DNA of 64,000 nucleotides. It comes from Alphaproteobacteria bacterium. GTDB taxonomy: Bacteria > Pseudomonadota > Alphaproteobacteria > Rhizobiales > Devosiaceae. The stretch is taken from assembly GCA_018818925.1 (NCBI GenBank), contig JAHJQZ010000041.1:1-64000 (forward strand), read 5' to 3'. The translations under genes and the position numbers were made by a program. Below the pieces are notes generated by a model. That model made no database searches. It saw nothing but the letters and a program-made list of their open reading frames with translations, and was not told where the DNA came from. Of this stretch, positions 47,643 to 54,933 are shown piece after piece. Numbering within the stretch: the stretch's first letter is position 1; every line of letters starts with the position of its first letter.

Positions 47643-48388
47643 GACGCGCGCTCCGCCAGCAGGGCCTTCGCCCGCAAGGCGATGACATGGTGGCCGCGAT
47701 TGAGAATGGAGAAATGGTCGTATTCGGGAAAGATCGTCAGCCGCGCACCTGGGATGAGCGCGGCCATGCGCTGGCCGATCTCGACCGGGGTTTCGCCGTC
47801 CTTGGCGCCATAGAGCAGTTCGGTGCGCACGGTGATGTCGGGGAGGTCGGGGCTTTGATCCTCGGCGATGGTTGCAAGGAAAATGTCCCTGAGGCCGAGC
47901 CTCTTGCTTTCGACGTAATCCGGGCTGCCGAAACGCTTCTCGAGCGCGTCGCGCCGGGCTTCGTCGGCGCCGGCCAGCCATTTCAGCACGCGGAACTGGC
48001 GGCGGCGCAGATCGTTGCGCACCCGCTCGAAATAGACGCGCTGGCGCGGCATGCCGGCCCCCGCGACGACGATGAGGCCGCCGAGCAGGTCGGGATGGTG
48101 GCGGGCCAGCCTCAGCCCGATGCGACCACCGAAGGAATGGCCGACCCAGATCACGCGCCCGATGCCCTGTTCGGCGAGGAAACTGGCGATGTAGTCGGCA
48201 TATTGCCGTGTGTCCCAGGCCACGTCGGGGCGCGGCGTCTGGCCGAAGCCGGGCAGGTCGACGAGCATGGAACGGGCGGTGGCGCCAAGACTCTCCGCCG
48301 CCGGAATGAAATCGTGATGCGAGCGTCCCCAGCCATGCGCGAACACGACGGATGGCCGGTCCCCCTCTCCGATCTCGATGAAATGCAT
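47639..48388 (-). CDS. Alpha/beta hydrolase
   Basis: A 249-residue alpha/beta-fold hydrolase with the oxyanion region VFAHGWGRSHHDF, nucleophile elbow VGHSFGGR, an acidic residue in YGAKDGETPVE, and His in EYDHFSILNRG. It overlaps the Mur-ligase-like gene by four bases, so the two products likely act in one pathway, for example releasing or transferring an acyl or peptidyl group. I chose the ATG at 48386–48388, preceded by GAGGG; a GTG ten codons upstream is possible. Substrate unknown. Confidence 0.82.
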   Translation of the reverse strand: MHFIEIGEGDRPSVVFAHGWGRSHHDFIPAAESLGATARSMLVDLPGFGQTPRPDVAWDTRQYADYIASFLAEQGIGRVIWVGHSFGGRIGLRLARHHPDLLGGLIVVAGAGMPRQRVYFERVRNDLRRRQFRVLKWLAGADEARRDALEKRFGSPDYVESKRLGLRDIFLATIAEDQSPDLPDITVRTELLYGAKDGETPVEIGQRMAALIPGARLTIFPEYDHFSILNRGHHVIALRAKALLAERAS

Positions 48389-48589
48389 AAGGCCCTCGAC
48401 TCGCTTTGCCGTCGCCACGATCCTAGCCGAAAACCCGACCGGACAGAGGCGTCGCCGGCGACAGGCCCGACGGGTTCGTGCTATGGCGGCCCGGCCGAAC
48501 CGGCTTTATCATGTGATGCCCGGTCAGGCCATATCGGTGCCACAGGCTCGTGCCAGACCGAGGTGGCGAAAAAGGGGTTAAGTCGCGTC

Positions 48590-49735
48590 ATGCCGAGAAA
48601 AATCGCCGTCCTGTTCGGCGGCAGCTCGCCCGAGCACGATGTCAGCGTCGTCACCGCCCAGCAGGTGATGGACGCCGTCGACCCGGCCGACTACGACATC
48701 GTGCCGGTCTATGCCGATTTCGAGAACCGCTTCCTTGTCGGTCCGCGCCTGCGCGACGTCTCGACCTATCGCCCCAAGCCATCCGGCACTGCCGAGATCG
48801 GCTTCGGCTGGGGCGAGCGTGGCGCCGAGATCCGGCCGGTTTCCGGCGCGCCGATCCCGATCGATTGCGCCATGCCGGTCTTTCACGGCCTTTATGGCGA
48901 AGACGGGCGCGTACATGGGCTTCTCGAATGGCTCGGCATCCCGGTGACCGGGTTTTCGGCCACCCATTCGGCCCTGGCCATGCGCAAGGATCTGACCAAG
49001 ACCATCGCCGCCGATGTCGGGGTGCCGGTCTTGCCGCACGTCACCGCCGACCGCAACAAGTTGCGGAATGCCAAGGCCTTCGTCGCCGAGGTGCGCGAAC
49101 GGAATATCGGCTTTCCCGCCATCGTCAAGCCGGTCAATCTCGGTTCGAGCATCGGCGTCGGCATCGCCCATGACGAGGACGAACTGGTCCAGCTCTGCGC
49201 CGGCGTCCTGACCAAGGACAGCCTCGTCATGGTCGAGCCGCGCGTGCCGCACCTGGTCGAGTACAATGTCGCGTTGCGGAACGACGCCGGCACCATCCGC
49301 CTCTCGGCCATCGAACGCCCCAAGCCCTCGACCGAACTCCTCGATTTCAAGGAAAAATACCTGTCGGGTGGTGGCGGCGCCAAGGGCAGTTCGCTGCCCT
49401 CGCAGGGCATGCTGTCGCTGACCCGCGACATCAATCCCGAACTGGACGAGGCCCGCCGCGAAGCGGTCACGCGCAATGCCGTCAAGGTGTTCAGGGCCTT
49501 CGGCAGTCGCGGCGCCCCGCGTCTCGATTTCCTGTGCAACAACGAAACCGGCGAGATCTGGTTCAACGAGATCAACCCGATTCCCGGCTCCTACGGCTAT
49601 TTCCTGTGGGAGCGGGCGGAAAGGCCGCTGCTGTTTCCCGAACTGGTCGCCCATCTCGTCGAGGAGGCCCTCGCCACGAGCCTCAAGCCGTTCGACGATC
49701 CGGTGCCCCAGGGCGCCTGGCTGCTGCCGAGATAG
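48590..49735 (+). CDS. D-alanine–D-alanine-ligase-like ATP-grasp enzyme
   Basis: A 381-residue ATP-grasp ligase of the Ddl family. It has GGSSPEHDVS with the first-substrate Glu, HGLYGEDGRVHGLLEW, the KPVNLGSSIGVGIA ATP-loop, and NEINPIPGS. In typical Ddl enzymes the last motif reads NTxPG, so this copy has Pro-Ile-Pro, which hints at a different second substrate. It is divergent from the Mur-ligase-like/hydrolase pair across a 201-base gap, not in a cell-division cluster. It may make a dipeptide used by the membrane ligase; canonical D-Ala-D-Ala synthesis cannot be excluded. Confidence 0.82.
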   Translation: MPRKIAVLFGGSSPEHDVSVVTAQQVMDAVDPADYDIVPVYADFENRFLVGPRLRDVSTYRPKPSGTAEIGFGWGERGAEIRPVSGAPIPIDCAMPVFHGLYGEDGRVHGLLEWLGIPVTGFSATHSALAMRKDLTKTIAADVGVPVLPHVTADRNKLRNAKAFVAEVRERNIGFPAIVKPVNLGSSIGVGIAHDEDELVQLCAGVLTKDSLVMVEPRVPHLVEYNVALRNDAGTIRLSAIERPKPSTELLDFKEKYLSGGGGAKGSSLPSQGMLSLTRDINPELDEARREAVTRNAVKVFRAFGSRGAPRLDFLCNNETGEIWFNEINPIPGSYGYFLWERAERPLLFPELVAHLVEEALATSLKPFDDPVPQGAWLLPR

Positions 49736-49761
49736 ACGGGCACAAGGTGAAGCCCGGACCG

Positions 49762-50202
49762 ATGAAATCCATGTTCGCCGCCGCGCTCGCGTTCGCCGCT
49801 CTGGCCGCGCCCGGTGCCGCCGACGAGGCGGCCGAGCTCGGCGCCAAGGTGTTCAGGAAGAACTGCTTCGCCTGCCACAAGGTCGGCGAGGGCGCCAGGC
49901 ACCTGGTCGGGCCGGTGCTCAATGACCTGATCGGCCGCAGCGCCGGATCGGTCGGCGATTTTGCGCGCTATTCCCGGCCGATGAAGGCGGCCGGCGAAAG
50001 CGGGCTCGTGTGGACCGAAGAGGCCCTGCGCGACTACCTGCCGGCGCCGCGCGACTATGTGACGGGTACGACCATGACCTTTGTCGGGCTGAAAAAGCCC
50101 GAGGAGATCGACGCTCTCATCGCCTATCTGAAGCAGTTCTCGCCCGATGTCGAACCGGCAGCGACACCGGAAGAACGCGGCATCGGTATCAGTACATATT
50201 AA
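49762..50202 (+). CDS. Class I soluble cytochrome c
   Basis: A 146-residue periplasmic cytochrome c. The leader is MKSMFAAALAFAALAAPGAA, the haem site is CFACH in RKNCFACHKVGEG, and the axial Met is in GTTMTFVGLKKP. Overall length and order fit the c2/c550 type of electron shuttle. An alternative GTG start 15 bases upstream (49747) exists. It follows the Ddl-like gene by 26 bases, but a functional link is doubtful. A hairpin lies downstream. Confidence 0.9.
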   Translation: MKSMFAAALAFAALAAPGAADEAAELGAKVFRKNCFACHKVGEGARHLVGPVLNDLIGRSAGSVGDFARYSRPMKAAGESGLVWTEEALRDYLPAPRDYVTGTTMTFVGLKKPEEIDALIAYLKQFSPDVEPAATPEERGIGISTY

Positions 50203-50212
50203 TAGAGACAAA

Positions 50213-50251
50213 GGGCGGCCGAGAACCGTTCCAGTATGGTCCCGGCCGCCC
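50213..50251. terminator. Hairpin between cytochrome c and ribN genes, probable terminator
   Basis: A nine-base perfect stem, GGGCGGCCG / CGGCCGCCC, sits in the convergent gap. On the minus strand it is followed by TTTGTCTCTATT, so it probably ends ribN transcription. On the plus strand there is no T tract. Confidence 0.55.
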
Positions 50252-50262
50252 GGTCGGCGTCG

Positions 50263-51243
50263 TCAGCCTTCGCGGCGGGCGATATAGATCGAAGCGCCGA
50301 CGATCAGCGCCGCGCCCGGCCAGAACCACAGCCCCGGCACCTGCGACAGCAGCACCCAGCCGATCAGGAGGTTGAACGGCAGTTTCAGGTCGTCGAACGG
50401 CTGCAGATAGGTGGCGTCGGCCCGCTTGTAGGCGCTCCACAACAGATATTGGGCGCCGGCGGTCACAAGGCCGAGCGCGATGAGCCAGACGGTCGCCGGA
50501 CCCATGGGGAAGCCGAAATCCCAGCCGCTCGTCAGGCTCGCCGGCAGGGTGCCGGCCGGCAGGACGACGGCCAGTCCGACCAGCGCCAGCCCGATCAGGG
50601 CATGGTTGACGCTGATCAGCAGCAAGAGATAGAGCGTCAGCGATTCCGGCTCTTCCTCGCGCGACAGGTATTTGCCGATCACCGTCGTCGTGCTCCACAG
50701 CGCCGCCGCCAGCACCGGCAGCAGCGAAGCCAAGGAAAAGCTCTCCGCCCCGGCGCCGATGATCAGTGCGGCGCCGACAAAGGCGACGAGCGAGGCGCCG
50801 ATGCGGGCTGCGGTCAGCTTCTCGCCGAGGAACAGCACCGAGCCGGCGATGACGAAGAACGGCCCGGTCATCAACAGGCCGACCATCTGCCAGACCGGAA
50901 CGCCCGAGGCGAAACCGAAGGCGAAGACCTGGGCGCCGAGCGCCGAGACCAGCGCCCGCACCTCATGCAGAACCGGATGGCGGGTCCTGAGCTTGTTGAG
51001 CCCGATCCGCAAGATCAGCGGCAATGCGAAGATGGTGGCGATCAGGTATTGCCAGAAAACCGCCGAGGCCGAGGTGATATTGGCGCCGGAGAGCAGCGGG
51101 TTCCATGGATTGGTCAGCACGTCGTAAAGGAAGTTGACCAGGGCGAACACGGCCTGGGCGCCGACCATCATCAATGTTCCGGCCAGAACGATGCCGCCCG
51201 GCGTGCCGAGGGAGGGGGAGGGGGAGGAGGCAGTCTGGTTCAT
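50263..51243 (-). CDS. ribN: RibN-type riboflavin importer (EamA/DMT family)
   Basis: A 326-residue EamA-type transporter with about ten membrane segments in two repeats (GPFFVIAGSVLFLGEKLTA in the first; LQPFDDLKLPFNLLIGWVLL in the second). On sequence alone it would be a drug/metabolite transporter of unknown cargo. The upstream leader contains a clear FMN riboswitch, and RibN flavin importers of alphaproteobacteria are EamA proteins under this control, so riboflavin uptake is the best call. The start ATG (51241–51243) has an AGGA six bases away that is buried in a hairpin, which explains how the riboswitch could shut off translation. Confidence 0.88.
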   Translation of the reverse strand: MNQTASSPSPSLGTPGGIVLAGTLMMVGAQAVFALVNFLYDVLTNPWNPLLSGANITSASAVFWQYLIATIFALPLILRIGLNKLRTRHPVLHEVRALVSALGAQVFAFGFASGVPVWQMVGLLMTGPFFVIAGSVLFLGEKLTAARIGASLVAFVGAALIIGAGAESFSLASLLPVLAAALWSTTTVIGKYLSREEEPESLTLYLLLLISVNHALIGLALVGLAVVLPAGTLPASLTSGWDFGFPMGPATVWLIALGLVTAGAQYLLWSAYKRADATYLQPFDDLKLPFNLLIGWVLLSQVPGLWFWPGAALIVGASIYIARREG

Positions 51244-51247
51244 GATC

Positions 51248-51287
51248 GATCCTTTCTCAACCAGCTTGCCTCAGGGTTGAAAGGATC
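51248..51287 (-). promoter_or_regulatory. Shine–Dalgarno-sequestering hairpin (riboswitch expression platform)
   Basis: In the ribN mRNA, GATCCTTTC plus AACC pairs with GGTT plus GAAAGGATC, with a two-base bulge. The 3' arm contains the AAAGGA ribosome site of ribN. It lies 48 bases downstream of the FMN aptamer, so flavin binding probably favours this closed form and blocks translation. Confidence 0.75.
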
Positions 51288-51335
51288 GCGCAATGGTGCC
51301 CGAGGCCCGATACGGGCCGGAACCTTTGTCAATCC

Positions 51336-51488
51336 GTTCTCTTTCATCCGGACTATGACCGTCGGCTTCGGACTTGGACCGAATCTGCTGACCCGCTCGG
51401 CCAATGGCGTCGCGGCGCTCGCGGGCTCGAGCGGGCCTTGCGGCCCGGCTCCTACCGCCGGTGGGGAGTTTCGCCCCGCCCTGAGAAC
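51336..51488 (-). ncRNA. FMN riboswitch (RFN element) controlling ribN
   Basis: The minus strand carries the conserved RFN blocks in order: the P1 strand GAGAAC is not far from CAGGGCGGGGCGAAACTCCC, followed by CACCGGCGGTA, AGCCCGCGAGCGCC, GGGTCAGCAGATTCGG, AAGCCGACGGTCATAGTC and CGGATGAAAGAGAAC. P1 closes as GAGAAC with GTTCTC. These match the FMN aptamer core almost base for base. It should sense intracellular FMN and repress the importer when flavin is plentiful. Confidence 0.95.
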
Positions 51489-51712
51489 AGTGCGCTTCCG
51501 GAACCGGACCCTTGGCGGGTCGCGTCGCCGGAAAGGCGCGTTATGTCATGTGACGGCCCGGATCGAAACCGCGCCGCCACGGGTGCCGATAGTGGAAAAC
51601 GCGCGAAAAGGCAAGGTTTTCGCGGTCATGCGGTCATGCTGCGACATTGGCACCCGCAATTGTGACAGTTTCCAAAACGCTGCGTTAACGAAATTCGATT
51701 AGCGTCACAGAA
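51489..51712. other. Gap between FMN riboswitch and DUF2336 gene
   Basis: The roughly 220 bases hold the divergent promoters of ribN and the DUF2336 gene. I see no gene and no clear operator. Confidence 0.4.
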
Positions 51713-52888
51713 ATGACGACTTATGCCGGAGTGGAGTCAGTGGGTACGCCGACAACCGAGACCGTGCCGACACTCGAGGAATTGCAGGCCTGGGCGCGCG
51801 ATCCGTCGCGCCGGAAATGGCGCAACCTCATCTCCGTGCTGACCGACCTTTTCATCGAGAGCATCGAGGCCGATACGGGCGCGCATGGCGACGCCTATGC
51901 CGAAGTGATCTGTCGCATGCTCGACGATGTGGCGACCGAAGTGCGCAAGGAATTATCCGAGCGCGTGGCGCCGATGGAGCGCTTCCCCGGCCGCGTCGTG
52001 CGCCGCCTCGCCAATGACGAGGCGCCGGACGTCGCCACGCCGATGCTGGAGCATTCGCCGGTTCTGACCGAAAGCGACCTCATCGGCGTTATCGAGATGA
52101 TGTTGCCCGCCCATACGCGGGCGATTTCGCGGCGCAAGGAGCTCAACGAGAAGCTGACCGATGCCCTGATCAGGCGGGGCGACGTCGAGGCCGTGCGCAC
52201 CATGACGGCCAATCCCGGCGCCAAGTTCTCGCCCAAGACCTACCGGATCGTTGCCGAACGCGCCAAGTCAGATGTCGATTTGCAGGAATCGCTGATTTCG
52301 CGCGACGACCTCACGCATGTCATTTCGCTGCAGATCACGCCCTTTTTGTCCGAGGAACTGAAAGCGCGCCTGCGCGCCCTCGACGCGCCGCCCGAAGGCG
52401 GGAGCCTTCTCGACTCGCTGACCGAGATCGCCAGCGAGAGCGAACGCAAGTCCAAGGCCCGTCGCGAACGCGCTGCCGTCTATTCGACCATCGAACAGGT
52501 GCTGAGCGGCGCGGCCAATGCCAGCGAGGAAACCATCAAGCTTGCCGAGATCGGCGACTTCAATACGGTCGTCCATTTCCTTGCCGGCATCGCCCAATTG
52601 CCCGACCAGACGATTTCGGCGTCGATGAACAATTCCAACGGCACCCCGCTCGCCGTGACGCTGCGCGGGCTCGGCCTCACGAGGGAGGCTGCGGCCGCCA
52701 TCGGCAAGGTCCGCCAGCATCATTTGAACCTGACTGCCCGGCAAACGGCGATCTGGCTCGAGGGCTATAACGGAATCAACGCCCGCGAAGCCGAGCGCTC
52801 GCTGGTGATGCTCAGGGCCAAGGAAGGCGAACCTACCCAGGAGCCGGCCGGCAAACCGTCGCCGGCCCGTTCGGCGCGGCGGCGCTGA
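51713..52888 (+). CDS. DUF2336 family protein
   Basis: A 391-residue alphaproteobacterial DUF2336 protein, largely alpha-helical with HEAT-like repeats. Repeated helical units include ELSERVAPMERFPGRVVRRL, LNEKLTDALIRRGDVEAVRT and SDVDLQESLISRDDL. There is no signal peptide or membrane segment, so it should be cytoplasmic. The function of the family is not established. It stands alone, with a probable terminator 32 bases after the stop. The Pro/Arg-rich C-terminal tail is probably disordered. Confidence 0.85.
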   Translation: MTTYAGVESVGTPTTETVPTLEELQAWARDPSRRKWRNLISVLTDLFIESIEADTGAHGDAYAEVICRMLDDVATEVRKELSERVAPMERFPGRVVRRLANDEAPDVATPMLEHSPVLTESDLIGVIEMMLPAHTRAISRRKELNEKLTDALIRRGDVEAVRTMTANPGAKFSPKTYRIVAERAKSDVDLQESLISRDDLTHVISLQITPFLSEELKARLRALDAPPEGGSLLDSLTEIASESERKSKARRERAAVYSTIEQVLSGAANASEETIKLAEIGDFNTVVHFLAGIAQLPDQTISASMNNSNGTPLAVTLRGLGLTREAAAAIGKVRQHHLNLTARQTAIWLEGYNGINAREAERSLVMLRAKEGEPTQEPAGKPSPARSARRR

Positions 52889-53327
52889 CCACCTCTCCGA
52901 TTTCAGCGATCGCACATCGCCTGCCGCCGCTCACGGCGCGCGGCAGCGCATTTTTTCGATCGAGGCATGGCAAGGCATCAGCGGCGCCGCGCCGCATTGG
53001 CGCCTGCCGGACCCCCTCGGGTCGCGGCGGGTGGCGGCCTTCCGGGAGCCTTGTCGCCGGTAACCCTTGATTTACCGAAGTTAAGACTTGGTTTCAGCGT
53101 GTGTGCTGAATTTGCAACATTCAGCAACAAGCAGGTCGGCCGAAGCCCGAATCCAGCTTCATTCGGTTGCGCGGCAATGCGCGTTGGATAGAGTGGCCTA
53201 TGCGAATCCATGCATGGGATCGTTTGTCGGTCGCGGCGCGACTTTAAAGACACGACGCACAAGTGTGTTTGCGCTTCGACCAACCGCCGGTTCGCCGGCA
53301 CCAAGATTGACTTTGGAGGTCAAGAAT
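52889..53327. other. 439-base gap: DUF2336 terminator and long porin leader
   Basis: It holds the terminator hairpin at 52921–52956 and, further on, the promoter and 5' leader of the highly expressed porin. No small gene is supported. A GGAGG ribosome site precedes the porin ATG. Confidence 0.55.
52921..52956 (+). terminator. Intrinsic terminator after the DUF2336 gene
   Basis: The stem CTGCCGC…GCGGCAG, with an inner CGC/GCG pair, is followed four bases later by six T. It lies 32 bases after the DUF2336 stop codon. Confidence 0.7.
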
Positions 53328-54716
53328 ATGAAACTGAAGAGCCTTCTTCTGGGTTCTGTGGCGGCGGTTGGTCTTTCCACCACTGCTTTCGCGGCCGACC
53401 TGTCGACCGTCGTGTCCTCGTTCGATGTCTGCGAAGACCTCGGCATTTCGGGCACCCTGCAAATTGCTTCGACCGATGACTGCCTGCAGATCTCCGGCGA
53501 AGTGAAGTACGAGTTCATTTGGGGCGACTTCGCTGGTTCGGCGAACATCACCGACCCGGTCAGCTTCAATAACGCCCGCCGCACGATCGACGACAACAAC
53601 GATTCTGGTGTTGCCGCCGAGAATATGGATTGGCAGAATGATCTCGACTGGTGGCTGATGTTTGTCGGCTCCGCCTCGTCCGAGTTCGGCACCGCCAAGG
53701 CGGTGATCAAGCTCTCCGATTGGGGCGATGAGCGCGACATCGTCAACGAGCAGCCCGCTCTGGCCAAGGACGAGCTCATCAACACCGTCCAGCTCGACGA
53801 AGCCTATGTCTCCGTCGGCGACGGCACCACCCTGGTTGCCGGTAAGCGCGACACGTCCGTCCTGAAGGACGGCGACGACACGCCGTTCGGCTTCATCGGC
53901 CTGTTCAATTCCGATGCGGTTGACTCGGGCGTCGGCGTTCTCGATGGCGTTCTCGACATCAAGACCAAGGGCCGTGTCATCCAGCTGTACCACGCTGTCG
54001 GCGATTCTGGCGTCACCCTGTCGGGCGGCCTCGAAGCTCTCGACGACGTTACCGTGATTGCGGGCACCTATGCCGCTGCCGGTACCGCCATTGGTACCAT
54101 CGCCTACGCTGCTCCGGATGGCGCGCTCAATGGCTACATGAGCTTCGCCGCCGGTGGCTTCCTTGACGGCACGATCGAAGACTGGCTGGCTCGCGGTGCG
54201 GCCACTGCCACCTTCGATAACTTCAAGGTCCGTGGCGCGTTCGCCTACGGTTCCGACGACAACGGCGCGACGACTGCCTGGAACGGCCTCGTGACGGCTG
54301 AAGGCACCTTCGACATCTTCACTCTCGCCGCCGCGGCTGAATTTGCCGATCGTAGCGACGTTGCGAATGATCCGATGTGGGGCGCCAGCCTGACCGGTTC
54401 GGCCGCTGTGACCGACCAGGTGACCATCCAGGCCGGTTTCCGTTACCTCAACCCGACCACTGCTGCCGACGACGAAACCTGGCAGGCTGCGTTGAAGTTG
54501 ATCGCCAAGTTGACCGACACCCTGACGGCAACCGGCGAAGTCGGCTACTACGCTGTTGGTACCGCTATCCCGGCGACCAATGCCGACGGCACCTTCTACG
54601 GCAAGGCCGAATTGGCCTGGAAGCCCGGTGGGCAGTTCGAAACGTCCATCGCTGGCGAGATGAACTCCCTCGGCGCCTACAAGACCACGTTCAAGGCTTC
54701 GAAGAAGTTCGATTAA
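53328..54716 (+). CDS. Outer-membrane porin (alphaproteobacterial Porin_2 type)
   Basis: A 462-residue porin. The signal peptide is MKLKSLLLGSVAAVGLSTTA, cut near FAAD. Mature sequence shows alternating beta strands and the family start CEDLGISGTLQIASTDDCLQ with a likely disulfide loop, and it ends in an aromatic Phe (KTTFKASKKFD). GGAGG lies eight bases from the ATG at 53328–53330. Codon choice is unlike its neighbours, with many GCT, GTT and GGT codons, as expected for a very abundant protein. A strong terminator follows. It should form a general diffusion channel. Confidence 0.93.
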   Translation: MKLKSLLLGSVAAVGLSTTAFAADLSTVVSSFDVCEDLGISGTLQIASTDDCLQISGEVKYEFIWGDFAGSANITDPVSFNNARRTIDDNNDSGVAAENMDWQNDLDWWLMFVGSASSEFGTAKAVIKLSDWGDERDIVNEQPALAKDELINTVQLDEAYVSVGDGTTLVAGKRDTSVLKDGDDTPFGFIGLFNSDAVDSGVGVLDGVLDIKTKGRVIQLYHAVGDSGVTLSGGLEALDDVTVIAGTYAAAGTAIGTIAYAAPDGALNGYMSFAAGGFLDGTIEDWLARGAATATFDNFKVRGAFAYGSDDNGATTAWNGLVTAEGTFDIFTLAAAAEFADRSDVANDPMWGASLTGSAAVTDQVTIQAGFRYLNPTTAADDETWQAALKLIAKLTDTLTATGEVGYYAVGTAIPATNADGTFYGKAELAWKPGGQFETSIAGEMNSLGAYKTTFKASKKFD

Positions 54717-54742
54717 TCCTCTCGGATTACTCAAGCTCAGGG

Positions 54743-54773
54743 AAAGGCCCGGCTCAGCCGGGCCTTTCTTTTT
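54743..54773 (+). terminator. Intrinsic terminator of the porin gene
   Basis: AAAGGCCCGGCT / AGCCGGGCCTTT with a one-base loop centre, then CTTTTT. It lies 26 bases after the porin stop. It is a strong Rho-independent terminator. Confidence 0.93.
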
Positions 54774-54933
54774 GCGCCGCTGTCCGAAGCGCGTGAACAA
54801 ACGCGCGAGGCATCTGGGAATCGGCGGGGCAATGGGCAAAACTGATCTATCGATCCGCCGCATGCGGCACCGGCCTGACGCCGGCAACCGGCGCGGCGCG
54901 GCGGCAGGCAATGCGGAATTCGAGAGGCTGTTC

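Noticed and set aside
48590-49735. Standard ddl gene of the cell-division cluster
   Set aside because: No fts or mur cluster genes flank it, and the final motif differs (NPIPGS). Kept as Ddl-like without a symbol.
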